Origin: Companilactobacillus musae
GTDB lineage: Bacteria > Bacillota > Bacilli > Lactobacillales > Lactobacillaceae
Reading direction: 5' to 3'
Length of the DNA stretch: 64,000 nucleotides
Assembly: GCF_003967595.1 (NCBI RefSeq)
Contig: NZ_BIFW01000009.1
Coordinates: 1 to 64,000 of the forward strand
The notes below the pieces were generated by a model. It saw nothing but the letters and a program-made list of their open reading frames with translations. It did no database searches and was not told where the DNA came from. Position 1 is the first letter of the stretch; the number at the start of each line of letters is the position of its first letter. This document shows, piece by piece, positions 43,773 to 52,647 of this stretch. Position numbers and translations under genes: made by a program.

Positions 43773-45215
43773 TTAAATAGATTTTAATTTGTTACGTTTG
43801 AAAAAATTAAAACACTGATATAGACCTAATCCGGCAAGAATTGCAATTATTGGCAAGAATTCAATTCGATAGCGTCCTTGTACTTCAATAATAAGTTGTG
43901 CTACTGCAAAAGCCATTAAAGGTAAGATCAATAAGTATAAATTATCATTGAACTTATGCTTGAAGAGATCCAATGAACCGATCCAAGAGAAAATAATCAT
44001 GAAGACCGATCCTAGATAAGCTAAGAAGTTAATCTTCTGGACGGTATTAGGAGAATGATTGGCCCCGTAATTAGTAAAGTCAGTTGCCATTGTTGGTGTC
44101 GACCAGAGTAATTGTGTTTTGTTAATAAAGAATTTAAGCCACAAGTGATTATTATTTAAATAATGGATTTCATGTTTGATCTGTTTTTGTTCAATCTTTT
44201 TAGTAACAGAGCGAGGCTTGTTATCGTCAATAAAGTCATTCATGTCTGGTGAATATGTCCCAGTTGATTGGTAATGTAAACCAGTCATAAATTTCCATTC
44301 AGGATCGTGATTCGACAAACCATAGGTATTAATACCAGAAGCTTTTAGTCCCCAGCCGGCAAGACTAAATAGTAATAGGTAGACTAAAAGTGAAAGAATA
44401 ATTTTTAAGGCTGATTTGAAATTATGATGCTTTAGCCAAACGTAGATAATGGCAAAAACAACTATACCCGCAATAATGACGGGACCAATTGGTCTAATAA
44501 GACAACCAGCAGTTAAAGTCACACCTGCTAAGAGATAACTCCATAACTTGTCATTCATTAGTAGATAAAAAGTTATTAGATATAGCAGTGAGCCTAAGTA
44601 CTGATTGCTAGTTTGACTGTTTAAAGCAAACCAGTCTAAGTTGATCATCAATAATAGTACAGATAATCTGGCAACAATAACCTTGTTAAAAGCTTTGAGA
44701 GTCAAAAGATAAGTAAACAGTAAAATTAGTGCTTGATAAATAACATTGAGAAATTGAATAGCAAAGATATTATAGCCAAAAACTTTAATAACTGCCGCGA
44801 CGTAAATAATGAATCCAGTTTGATAAGCGTATTTGGCAAAATAATCAGTATCTCGAGCATATATCTTAGTTCCGTTAAGAATTCCTGGGGCTCGGCTCCA
44901 AAAGTTACCAAAGTCGCTTAATTGCTGATTAGGAACATTGAGAATCCAAGTAGTAGCTACAATGATGAAGATTAAAAGTAAACCTAACAATACAAAAGTA
45001 TTGATCTTTTTATCGTCAGTTTTTATTTTTGTCAAAATATATCCGACGACTAAAACTAAAACTAGAAAAATTATTAATAAAAATAAATTTCTTAATGAAT
45101 TAGTAAGAGCAAAGTTCTTGAAGTAGAATGTCATCATTAACAAAAGTGAAGCTGTTGTGAAAATGGCCAAACATACAAGAATAAATTTATCGATAAATTT
45201 TTGAACTTTGTTGAT
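43773..45215 (-). CDS. GT-C type membrane glycosyltransferase, ATC start
   Basis: This protein of about 480 residues has about twelve membrane helices and the N-terminal periplasmic-loop motif of GT-C transferases (SDFGNFWSRAP near residue 100, an acidic residue for lipid-sugar binding). It resembles ArnT/PMT-like enzymes that use polyprenyl-phosphate sugars to modify wall polymers or proteins. A strong AAGGGGG (45223-45229) is seven bases before ATC (45213-45215). No canonical start lies there, and the TTG at 45170 has no ribosome site and would delete part of helix 1. The start codon therefore appears to be ATC. Substrate and target are unknown. Confidence 0.7.
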   Translation of the reverse strand: MNKVQKFIDKFILVCLAIFTTASLLLMMTFYFKNFALTNSLRNLFLLIIFLVLVLVVGYILTKIKTDDKKINTFVLLGLLLIFIIVATTWILNVPNQQLSDFGNFWSRAPGILNGTKIYARDTDYFAKYAYQTGFIIYVAAVIKVFGYNIFAIQFLNVIYQALILLFTYLLTLKAFNKVIVARLSVLLLMINLDWFALNSQTSNQYLGSLLYLITFYLLMNDKLWSYLLAGVTLTAGCLIRPIGPVIIAGIVVFAIIYVWLKHHNFKSALKIILSLLVYLLLFSLAGWGLKASGINTYGLSNHDPEWKFMTGLHYQSTGTYSPDMNDFIDDNKPRSVTKKIEQKQIKHEIHYLNNNHLWLKFFINKTQLLWSTPTMATDFTNYGANHSPNTVQKINFLAYLGSVFMIIFSWIGSLDLFKHKFNDNLYLLILPLMAFAVAQLIIEVQGRYRIEFLPIIAILAGLGLYQCFNFFKRNKLKSI

Positions 45216-45445
45216 AGTAATTCCCCCTTATAAACATATTAAAGACATATGATATATTACTACAAAAGATATATTGAAAATAGGAATTTATAAGAAACCT
45301 TATGCATGTATAAGAATTGTCTAGTTAGTATTAAATAAAGTTTTTTAAAGCATTAGTTAAGATTCCTATAAGGTCCTAACTGAAATAGAGGACGTATAGT
45401 ATAGTGAATTTGTATTAAGAGATCTTGTAAAAGGGGACTTTTAAA

Positions 45446-45742
45446 ATGCAAACACTAGACCAAGAGAAGTTTTATTATCGTAGAATAACTAGTTTAGATA
45501 TTATTACTATCTTATTGATAATTGGATTATTGTTCTTTGAAAGAGGTTTTATACTTTCTTTATTACTAATTGTCGTTCATCCATTCAGTCAGTCTAAAAT
45601 ATTAGTATCTGATATTGGGGATAAAAGTACTAAGCTTTGGGTTCGAAAAATGGATTGGAATCATTATAGAAAAGAACATGAGCTTGGTCCTTTAATGCAG
45701 TACAGATCTCAACGAAATACAGTTCATATGAAAAAGGCTTAA
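45446..45742 (+). CDS. small membrane protein, unknown (98 aa)
   Basis: This 98-residue protein has two hydrophobic helices near 18-45 and a charged C-terminal half (RKMDWNHYRKEHELG). AAAGGGG lies nine bases before the ATG. I do not recognise a family. It stands alone between the GT-C gene and the long nrdJ upstream region and has its own terminator. Confidence 0.55.
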   Translation: MQTLDQEKFYYRRITSLDIITILLIIGLLFFERGFILSLLLIVVHPFSQSKILVSDIGDKSTKLWVRKMDWNHYRKEHELGPLMQYRSQRNTVHMKKA

Positions 45743-45757
45743 AATAAAAGGATTGTC

Positions 45758-45783
45758 GACTGATAGTTGGCAGTCTTTTTATT
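45758..45783 (+). terminator. terminator of the 98-aa gene
   Basis: GACTG and CAGTC pair around a short loop and are followed by a T-rich tract; the stem is short. Confidence 0.6.
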
Positions 45784-46107
45784 TTTCTCTGATTAGTTAA
45801 TTGGTCTACTTGATAGTTATAAGAATAGTAAAAAATTATTTATCCTGTGGAACTACTGATATGACAACCATATGTTCGTGTCAAGCTAAAAATTTGCCTT
45901 TAGCCACTTGAAATTTTAGCCATAGTTTAAATTAAAAAAATCATTGCTTACCTCTCGAAATTGATATTAGAATAGTAATTGCGACTTTGAATTATCGCTT
46001 ATGATTTATAAAGGGTCTTCAAGATACGATATGTATTTTTTTTGATTTTAAATTGCCGAAATAACAATACGCAAAGATGATTTCTAAATGTCAATAGAAA
46101 TAGTTGC
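45784..46107. other. AT-rich non-coding stretch before nrdJ
   Basis: This 324-bp region has no supported gene. It contains an inverted repeat GCTAAAAATTT/AAATTTTAGC (45885-45895 and 45911-45920) and a weak ATAC/GTAT hairpin with a T run near 46034. No B12-riboswitch box is seen even though the downstream enzyme needs cobalamin. Confidence 0.5.
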
Positions 46108-46155
46108 TCACTAGATGTTGTTATTAAAAAAGAATCAAGGTACTATATATTGTGT
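46108..46155 (+). promoter_or_regulatory. nrdR box: two NrdR boxes before nrdJ
   Basis: GTACTATATATTGTGT (46140-46155) matches 14 of 16 positions of the NrdR consensus acaCwAtATaTwGtgt. TCACTAGATGTTGTTA (46108-46123) matches 11, including the core. Their starts are 32 bp apart, three helical turns, which is the usual NrdR spacing. NrdR would repress nrdJ when dATP is high. Confidence 0.8.
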
Positions 46156-46182
46156 TATTTAAAAAATGTGGAGTGATTATTA

Positions 46183-48423
46183 ATGGATGTTATTAATAAA
46201 ATTATTTTGTCTGACGAATTTGTCGATGAAGTTAAGAAAACAATTAAACCCCACTGGGGTGAATTAGGCTGGGTCACATACAAACGAACTTATGCTCGTT
46301 ACATTGATGAACTTGGTCGAACTGAAAACTGGTCTGAAACTGTCAAACGTGTGGTTGAAGGTAATATAAATCTTGATCCTCGTTTGAAGGACGACAATTT
46401 AACTGATGAACAATATGCCGGATTAGTTAAAGAAGCTCAGAATTTATATAAATTGGTCTATGGATTAGCTGCCACTCCTTCAGGACGTAATCTTTGGATC
46501 TCAGGGACTGAGTATCAACACCGTAATGGGGATGCTCTAAATAATTGCTGGTTTGTTGCCATCAGACCACAAAAGTATGGTGACAGTCATATTGTTCCTT
46601 CATATCTTCAAAAAGATCAATTAGCTGTTTCAATGCCATTTTCATTTATGTTTGATCAATTAATGAAGGGTGGCGGCGTTGGTTTTTCCGTTGTTCCTTC
46701 AAATATGAAATTGATGCCTAAAGTTGATAACAAAGTTAATTTGACTGTACTTATCGGTAAAGAAAGTGCTTCATATAAAGATTCTATCGCTGCTGGGGCA
46801 ACTGATCGTGATGATTGGTTAGCTAAGAATGATATTTCAGCAACTCGTCATTATGAATTACCTGATACACGTGAGGGCTGGGTTATTGGTAATGCCAATA
46901 TGATCGATGCTCATTTTAATGATACTAACGATGGTCTAAAAGACGTTGTCTTAGATATTACAGATATCCGTGCTAAGGGTGAAAAAATCAAAGGTTTCGG
47001 TGGAACTGCTTCAGGTCCTGTTCCTTTGATTGAAATGTTCTTTGATATCAACAATGTTTTGAACAATGCTATTGGCAGAAAGTTAACTTCGGTTGATTGT
47101 ACTGATATGGGTAACTTGATTGGTAAAACTGTTGTAGCTGGTAATGTTCGTCGTTCTGCTGAGTTGGCACTTGGTGGCGCAACTGATGATGATTTCATCA
47201 CTATGAAACAAGACCAAAAACAACTTTATCATCACCGCTGGGCTTCAAATAATAGTGTGGCAGTTGATTCTAAATTTAATAAGTATGCTCCAATTGCTGA
47301 TTCAATCACTCATAATGGTGAACCTGGTATTGTTAACCTTGAATTGTCACGTAATTATGGACGTGTAATTGATGGCTATCAACCAGGAATTGACGATGGG
47401 GTAGAAGGAACTAACCCTTGTGGTGAAATTTCTCTAAGTAATGGTGAACCATGTAACTTATTTGAAATTTTTCCATTGATTGCAACTCAACAAGGTTGGA
47501 GTCTTGAAGAAGCTTTTGGTTTAGCTGCTCGTTATACAAAACGTGTTACATTCAGCAATTACGATTGGGAAGTTTCACGTAATGTTATTCAAAAGAATCG
47601 TCGTATCGGAGTCTCAATGTCCGGTATCCAAGATTGGATTCTGACAACCTTTGGTAATCGTGTTGTGACTGGTTTTGAACCTACCACAGATCCTGAAACA
47701 GGAGAAACTGTTCAAAAACCTATCTACGATCAACGCGTTGTTGAGAAATTCGATGACTTGTACAAGACAGTTGTTGAAGCTGACAAGGAGTACTCTAAAG
47801 CTCTAGGATGTAAGGCATCAATCAAGCATACAACGGTTAAACCATCAGGTACTGTTGCTAAATTGGCTGGTGTTTCTGAAGGTATGCATTTCCATTATGC
47901 AGGTTACTTAATTCAAAGAATCAGATTCCAAGATTCAGATCCATTGTTGCCAGCTCTAAAGGCTTGTGGATATAAGATTGAACCTGATGTCTATACAAAG
48001 CACACGATGTGCGTTGAATTTCCAGTTAAGGCTGCTAACGCTGACAATCCTAACTTTGCTTCTGCAGGTTCAGTTTCAATCGCTGAGCAATTTGCTACAC
48101 AAGCATTTTTACAAACATATTGGTCAGATAATGCGGTCAGCTGTACTATTACATTCCAACCAAATGAAGCAGATCAAATTGCTCCATTAATGTATCAATA
48201 CAGACATATTACGAAGTCAACTTCACTATTGCCATATAGTGGTGCTGATTTCAAACAAGCACCTAAAGAACCAATTGATAAGAAAGTTTATCAAGAACGT
48301 GAATCTGAAGTAGATGAGAATGTTGCTAAAGTATTCGCACAACAAAATGACAACCACGACAAGAAGGATATCGAATTAGTCGATCAATCTGACTGTGCCG
48401 GTGGTGCTTGTCCAATTAGATAA
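46183..48423 (+). CDS. nrdJ: adenosylcobalamin-dependent ribonucleoside-triphosphate reductase
   Basis: This 746-residue class II enzyme reduces ribonucleoside triphosphates to dNTPs with adenosylcobalamin. It is close to the monomeric L. leichmannii reductase. The active-site cysteines lie in NNCWFVAIRP and GEPCNLFE, the nucleotide-binding segments in PSGRNLWISG and GGTASGPVP, and the redox-shuttle pair at the C-terminus is in CAGGACPIR. GTGGAG lies 12-13 bases before the ATG. Two NrdR boxes upstream give feedback control. It is monocistronic and ends at a long hairpin. Confidence 0.96.
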   Translation: MDVINKIILSDEFVDEVKKTIKPHWGELGWVTYKRTYARYIDELGRTENWSETVKRVVEGNINLDPRLKDDNLTDEQYAGLVKEAQNLYKLVYGLAATPSGRNLWISGTEYQHRNGDALNNCWFVAIRPQKYGDSHIVPSYLQKDQLAVSMPFSFMFDQLMKGGGVGFSVVPSNMKLMPKVDNKVNLTVLIGKESASYKDSIAAGATDRDDWLAKNDISATRHYELPDTREGWVIGNANMIDAHFNDTNDGLKDVVLDITDIRAKGEKIKGFGGTASGPVPLIEMFFDINNVLNNAIGRKLTSVDCTDMGNLIGKTVVAGNVRRSAELALGGATDDDFITMKQDQKQLYHHRWASNNSVAVDSKFNKYAPIADSITHNGEPGIVNLELSRNYGRVIDGYQPGIDDGVEGTNPCGEISLSNGEPCNLFEIFPLIATQQGWSLEEAFGLAARYTKRVTFSNYDWEVSRNVIQKNRRIGVSMSGIQDWILTTFGNRVVTGFEPTTDPETGETVQKPIYDQRVVEKFDDLYKTVVEADKEYSKALGCKASIKHTTVKPSGTVAKLAGVSEGMHFHYAGYLIQRIRFQDSDPLLPALKACGYKIEPDVYTKHTMCVEFPVKAANADNPNFASAGSVSIAEQFATQAFLQTYWSDNAVSCTITFQPNEADQIAPLMYQYRHITKSTSLLPYSGADFKQAPKEPIDKKVYQERESEVDENVAKVFAQQNDNHDKKDIELVDQSDCAGGACPIR

Positions 48424-48433
48424 AATGGTAATG

Positions 48434-48485
48434 AAAAAGAATATCTTTTCAGTAGATGTCTATCTCTGAAAGGATATTCTTTTTG
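48434..48485 (+). terminator. terminator of nrdJ
   Basis: AAGAATATCTTTTCAG pairs with CTGAAAGGATATTCTT through a 14-16 bp stem and is followed by T residues. Confidence 0.85.
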
Positions 48486-48525
48486 TTTCTAAATTTTGTA
48501 GAGTTAAAACTTTACATATTATGTT

Positions 48526-48568
48526 TACGGTTGTAAACTGTTCTTTGTTAAGAAGGATTACAGATGTA
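48526..48568. promoter_or_regulatory. two cop boxes before copYB
   Basis: TACAGATGTA (48559-48568) is a perfect cop box TACANNTGTA, and TACGGTTGTA (48526-48535) differs at one position. Both lie just upstream of the CopY-type gene and are likely operator sites. Confidence 0.8.
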
Positions 48569-48590
48569 AACTTTGAGAGGAGAGGATGAC

Positions 48591-49013
48591 ATGAAAGAAG
48601 TAGAATCAATGAGTCGAGCTGAATGGCAAGTAATGAGGATCATTTGGACATTAGGTCAAACTACAAGTAAGGAAGTTATTGATATTCTTGAAAGAAAGAC
48701 TGATTGGAAGGCTGCCACAATTAAAACTCTGATTGGTCGATTGCAAAAGAAAGGTTTTCTTGCTGCGGATGAAACTAAACGTCCATATGTTTACAAGCCA
48801 TTGATTGCAGAGGATTCAGCAATTCATGAAAGTGTCACTGATCTATTCGATAATCTTTGCTGTATGCGTAAAGGTTATGCCATCAATGATTTAATCGAAA
48901 ATTCAGAAATCTCGCAGAATGATATTGCCACAATTATTCAAACTCTAACTGAGAAGGCAAAGACGGCTCCTAAAGAAGTCGAATGCGATTGTTTGGAGGC
49001 GGATTTGAAATGA
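48591..49013 (+). CDS. copY: CopY-type copper-responsive repressor
   Basis: This 140-residue protein has the BlaI/MecI winged-helix domain (about 5-75, DWKAATIKTLIGRLQKKGFL). Its C-terminus carries CDCLEADLK and a CC pair near residue 88, so it has a metal-binding Cys site but not the full CxCx4CxC of Enterococcus CopY. It would repress copYB through the cop boxes and be released by Cu(I). I start at ATG 48591 after GGAGAGGA. Its TGA overlaps the copB ATG (ATGA), so the two are coupled. Confidence 0.85.
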   Translation: MKEVESMSRAEWQVMRIIWTLGQTTSKEVIDILERKTDWKAATIKTLIGRLQKKGFLAADETKRPYVYKPLIAEDSAIHESVTDLFDNLCCMRKGYAINDLIENSEISQNDIATIIQTLTEKAKTAPKEVECDCLEADLK

Positions 49014-51064
49014 AAAATGAGAATATGAAAGATATGAATATGGATCATTCAAAAATGGATATGTCTGATGGCGATATGTCCAACAGTCATATGATGATGC
49101 ACGGTGGTCATATGATGGATATGGGGGACTTGAGAAAGAAGTTTTGGATCTCACTTGTTTTAGCAATACCAGTTTTTATTCTTTCACCTTTCATGGGATT
49201 GAATCTACCATTTCAAGTTCAATTTCCTGGATCTGATTGGATAGTTTTAGTTTTAGCAACTTTTCTTTACTTTTATGGTGGTAAACCATTTATCACTGGA
49301 GCACGTGGAGAATTAGCTGAGAAAAAACCTGCGATGATGACTTTGATCACCATGGGTATCAGTGTTGCTTATATTTATAGTTTATATGCTTTTGTTGAGA
49401 ATAATTTACTTCATTCCTCAACGCATATAATGGATTTCTTCTGGGAACTAGCTTCTTTGATCGTGATCATGCTTTTAGGTCATTGGATTGAAATGAAGTC
49501 TACCATGAGTGCCGGTAATGCTTTACAAAAGATTGCTTCACTTGTTCCTAACCAAGTTCATATGGTTCACGGTGATACCACAATGGATCATGATATTTCC
49601 ATGGTAAAAGCTGGCGATATCGTTGAGATTCGTGCCGGAGAATCAGTTCCACTTGATGGTCATATTGTCAGTGGTGAAAGTTACGTCAATGAATCTTTAA
49701 TTACTGGTGAATCAAAAGCAGTTAAAAAGCAATTGGATTCTAAAGTTGTCGGTGGTTCAATCAATGGTGAGGGTACGATTAGAATCAAAGTCGATAAATC
49801 AGCTGGTGAAGGTTATTTATCTCAAATCAGTAAGTTAGTTTCTGATGCTCAGAATAATCGCTCTAAGTCGCAAATGTTGGCTGACAAGGTTTCTAGTTGG
49901 TTGTTCTATGCCGCTTTGACAGTTGGAATTATTGCTTTTGTTTATTGGTTGATCTTTGGTGATATGAATACTGCCTTGAATCGTTTGGTGGCTGTTTTAG
50001 TTATTGCTTGTCCACATGCATTAGGACTTGCTATTCCTTTGGTAATGTCACGTAGTACTTCAATTGCGGCTACTAATGGTTTGATCGTTCGTGATAATCA
50101 GGCAATGGAGAATAGTCGTAAAATCGATTATGTAGCAATGGATAAAACTGGTACTTTAACTGAGGGTAAGTTTACAGTCAATGGTTTAAAGAGTGTTGAT
50201 GGATCAATTGATGATAAGAACCTTTTGGCAATTATTGCTGGTATTGAGGGCGGTTCAAGTCATCCCATTGCAAGTAGTATTGTTTCTTATGCTAAAGATA
50301 AAAAAGTAGCACCAGTTGCTCTTGATGATATTCAGGCAATTAAGGGTTACGGTATGAGCGGAAGTTACGATAATCATAAATATTATTTAGTTAACATGAA
50401 GTATTTGAATGAAAAGAATATTTCATTAGATAAAAAATATGTTCAAACATATTTAGACGAAGGTAATACTATTAGTTATTTAGTAACTGATCAAAAAGTA
50501 TTAGGATTCGTAGCTTTAGGTGATCGTATCAAGAAGAATACCATTGAGTTTATTAAAGAATTAAAGGCTAGAAATATTAAGCCAATCATGTTGACTGGTG
50601 ATAATAAAGAAGCTGCTGCTATAATGGCTAAACAGATGGGGATTGATGAGTTTAGAGCTGAGCTGTTGCCTGAGGACAAACATCAGGTTATTAAACAGTT
50701 AGAATTAGACGGTCATCATGTTTTGATGGTTGGTGATGGTATTAATGATGCACCTAGTTTGGCAACTGCTACTATCGGTGTAGCTATTGGTGCCGGAACT
50801 GATGTTGCGATTGATTCAGCGGACGTTGTTTTATATAACAGCGATCCTAGTGACATCATTAAATTCTTAAAACTATCACATAATACTTATCGCAAGACGG
50901 TTGAAAATCTCTGGTGGGGTGCCGGTTACAATATTATCGCTATTCCATTAGCTGCCGGTATTCTAGCTGGAGTAGGGTTTGTACTTAGTCCAGCTGTCGG
51001 GGCAGTGGTCATGTCACTATCAACAGTTGTTGTAGCTTTGAATGCTTTAACTCTAAAAATGTAA
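49010..51064 (+). CDS. copB: copper-exporting P1B-type ATPase
   Basis: This 684-residue P-type ATPase exports copper. The N-terminal 45 residues are Met/His-rich and probably bind copper. The membrane motif is CPH (ACPHALGLAIPLV), typical of CopB (P1B-3) rather than CPC. The phosphorylation site DKTGTLTEG, the TGES motif and the hinge MVGDGINDAPSLA are intact, and about eight helices are present. GGAGGCGG is seven bases before ATG 49010. It follows copY with a four-base overlap; no copZ chaperone is present. Confidence 0.93.
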   Translation: MKNENMKDMNMDHSKMDMSDGDMSNSHMMMHGGHMMDMGDLRKKFWISLVLAIPVFILSPFMGLNLPFQVQFPGSDWIVLVLATFLYFYGGKPFITGARGELAEKKPAMMTLITMGISVAYIYSLYAFVENNLLHSSTHIMDFFWELASLIVIMLLGHWIEMKSTMSAGNALQKIASLVPNQVHMVHGDTTMDHDISMVKAGDIVEIRAGESVPLDGHIVSGESYVNESLITGESKAVKKQLDSKVVGGSINGEGTIRIKVDKSAGEGYLSQISKLVSDAQNNRSKSQMLADKVSSWLFYAALTVGIIAFVYWLIFGDMNTALNRLVAVLVIACPHALGLAIPLVMSRSTSIAATNGLIVRDNQAMENSRKIDYVAMDKTGTLTEGKFTVNGLKSVDGSIDDKNLLAIIAGIEGGSSHPIASSIVSYAKDKKVAPVALDDIQAIKGYGMSGSYDNHKYYLVNMKYLNEKNISLDKKYVQTYLDEGNTISYLVTDQKVLGFVALGDRIKKNTIEFIKELKARNIKPIMLTGDNKEAAAIMAKQMGIDEFRAELLPEDKHQVIKQLELDGHHVLMVGDGINDAPSLATATIGVAIGAGTDVAIDSADVVLYNSDPSDIIKFLKLSHNTYRKTVENLWWGAGYNIIAIPLAAGILAGVGFVLSPAVGAVVMSLSTVVVALNALTLKM

Positions 51065-51082
51065 AAGATTATCATCATTTAT

Positions 51083-51138
51083 AAAAAATCCGATTTGGTA
51101 AAATACTGTATTTACAGTTAAGCCAAACGGATTTTTTT
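51083..51138 (+). terminator. terminator of copYB
   Basis: AAAAAATCCG-ATTTGG pairs with CCAAA-CGGATTTTTT with one bulge, and an inner ACTGTA/TACAGT stem is present. Confidence 0.8.
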
Positions 51139-51277
51139 GTGGTCATGTAAAAGCCATATTTAATGGACGTTATCATTCAATAATGACTGCATACAAAAGT
51201 ATTATGCCAAAATGGTATATTATTTTGAGATGATTCATAATCAAATGTTAGAATATTTTTTATACAATTTTGTTTTG

Positions 51278-51291
51278 TGAAAGTGTTTACA
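51278..51291 (+). promoter_or_regulatory. cre-like site before the orphan antitoxin gene
   Basis: TGAAAGTGTTTACA matches 13 of 14 cre positions (T for C at one core base). It overlaps a possible -35 (TTTACA or TTACAA) of a promoter with -10 CATAAT near 51310. Confidence 0.4.
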
Positions 51292-51351
51292 ATTGAAAAA
51301 ATGTGTTCGACATAATAGACTGTAGGTGATAATAAGGGTAGGTGACGAGAA

Positions 51352-51579
51352 ATGGCTACAATCTCTCTCTATTTGGATGGCAAAGATGAAAAATTGATTA
51401 AAAATTATGCTAAATCCAAGAATATGAGTGTCTCAGACTTTCTTCGTTCGATTGCGGTCGAAAAAATCGAGGATGATATTGATAATCAACTATATGAAAA
51501 AGCAATTCGTGAATTTAAAGAAAACCCTCAAGATGTTTCGCTAGAAGCAATGAGAAAAGAGCTGAGTTTATATTGTTGA
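51352..51579 (+). CDS. RelB/DinJ-type ribbon-helix-helix antitoxin, orphan
   Basis: This 75-residue protein has the N-terminal ribbon-helix-helix fold (ATISLYLDGKDEKLIKNYAKSKNMSVSDFLRSIAVEKIEDD) and a C-terminal toxin-binding tail (NPQDVSLEAMRKELSLY). This is the DUF6290/RelB antitoxin pattern, usually followed by a RelE toxin. No toxin gene follows: the next 20 bases lead to a bidirectional terminator. The start follows a GGTAGGTGA. It is either an orphan remnant or acts on a toxin elsewhere. Confidence 0.75.
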   Translation: MATISLYLDGKDEKLIKNYAKSKNMSVSDFLRSIAVEKIEDDIDNQLYEKAIREFKENPQDVSLEAMRKELSLYC

Positions 51580-51600
51580 GTACTCGTAGTAACGATAAAG

Positions 51601-51639
51601 AATAAATACCCGTAAGCGATGAGCTTACGGGTATTTATT
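51601..51639. terminator. bidirectional terminator
   Basis: A perfect 17-bp stem AATAAATACCCGTAAGC/GCTTACGGGTATTTATT with a five-base loop lies between the antitoxin gene and the histidine kinase gene. Confidence 0.93.
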
Positions 51640-51643
51640 TGTT

Positions 51644-52636
51644 TTATTTATAATAAGGCAAATCTAAAAAAGTAATAATTGTTTCTGTACCGGAATTAGG
51701 ATGGGATTTGACTTGAATAGTATGACCAAGCTTGTCAGCCATTTTTTTGACTAGATATAATCCCATACCAGTCGACTTGCTTCCGGAACGACGACCATTA
51801 CTGCCGGTGAAGCCCTTGTTAAAAATACGACTGATATCTTGCTCAGTAATTCCGATACCATTATCTTTAATATGCAGTTCAATATTGTTATTTGTCGTGG
51901 TAGTAAAAATGTTAATTTTACCACCTTGATCGGTATATTTGAGACTGTTAGAAACGATCTGATTAATAATAAAACTTAACCATTTTTCGTCAGTAAGAAC
52001 CTTTTTATCAGTAACGTCCAAATTAATGCCAATTCGTTTACTGATAAAAAGTCTTTTATTAGTTCGGATACAAGATTTGACGATATCGTTTAAATCTTGC
52101 TCTTGAATCAAGTAATCATTCGAAAAGTTATTTAAGCGGGCAAAATATAAAGCTTGATCGACCAAGTAATCAATTTGATCTAATTCTTCAGCAATTAATT
52201 TTTTGTCCAGTTCATCATCTTGTGATAATTTTAAGGCCGCTAGAGGAACCTTAATATCGTGAACCCAAGATTCAGTATATTCGCGTTGATCTTTTTGATT
52301 TTGATATAACTCAGTCAATTCGTTACGATACTCTAATGAAATATTGTTGATTTTATTTTGAATAAATCTTTGCTCGTTATTGCGTGCTCCAAATAATTCT
52401 TTAGATAAATCTTCCTGGTAACTTTCTAATTGTTTGTACCAAGTACGTTTATGCAAATAGGAGATGCTTAAATTAGCAACTAAAAAAACCATTGCCAAGA
52501 CCCAAGTGTAGATCAATGTACCCATGTGAAAATTGACTCTTGGATCTAAGAAGAGTACTAATTCAACGAAAGTCATCCCCACTAAAACAATAAGAATGGA
52601 ATAAATATGGTCACGTAAATATTTAAAGAATGTCAT
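51644..52636 (-). CDS. intramembrane-sensing histidine kinase (BceS-like)
   Basis: This 330-residue kinase has two N-terminal helices with almost no extracellular loop (about 10-60), a dimerisation H-box with the phospho-acceptor His126 in SWVHDIKVPLAAL, and an ATPase domain with NSLKYT, DNGIGI and TGMGLYLVKK. Small intramembrane-sensing kinases of this kind detect antimicrobial peptides through a partner BceAB-type transporter. The ABC genes lie next door, divergently. It follows the regulator gene by 11 bp. Confidence 0.88.
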   Translation of the reverse strand: MTFFKYLRDHIYSILIVLVGMTFVELVLFLDPRVNFHMGTLIYTWVLAMVFLVANLSISYLHKRTWYKQLESYQEDLSKELFGARNNEQRFIQNKINNISLEYRNELTELYQNQKDQREYTESWVHDIKVPLAALKLSQDDELDKKLIAEELDQIDYLVDQALYFARLNNFSNDYLIQEQDLNDIVKSCIRTNKRLFISKRIGINLDVTDKKVLTDEKWLSFIINQIVSNSLKYTDQGGKINIFTTTTNNNIELHIKDNGIGITEQDISRIFNKGFTGSNGRRSGSKSTGMGLYLVKKMADKLGHTIQVKSHPNSGTETIITFLDLPYYK

Positions 52637-52647
52637 CTTTTACCTCG

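Noticed and set aside
45784-46107. Cobalamin riboswitch before the B12-dependent reductase
   Set aside because: GCCACTT near 45903 is only a partial B12-box match, and the region is too short and lacks the remaining conserved segments.
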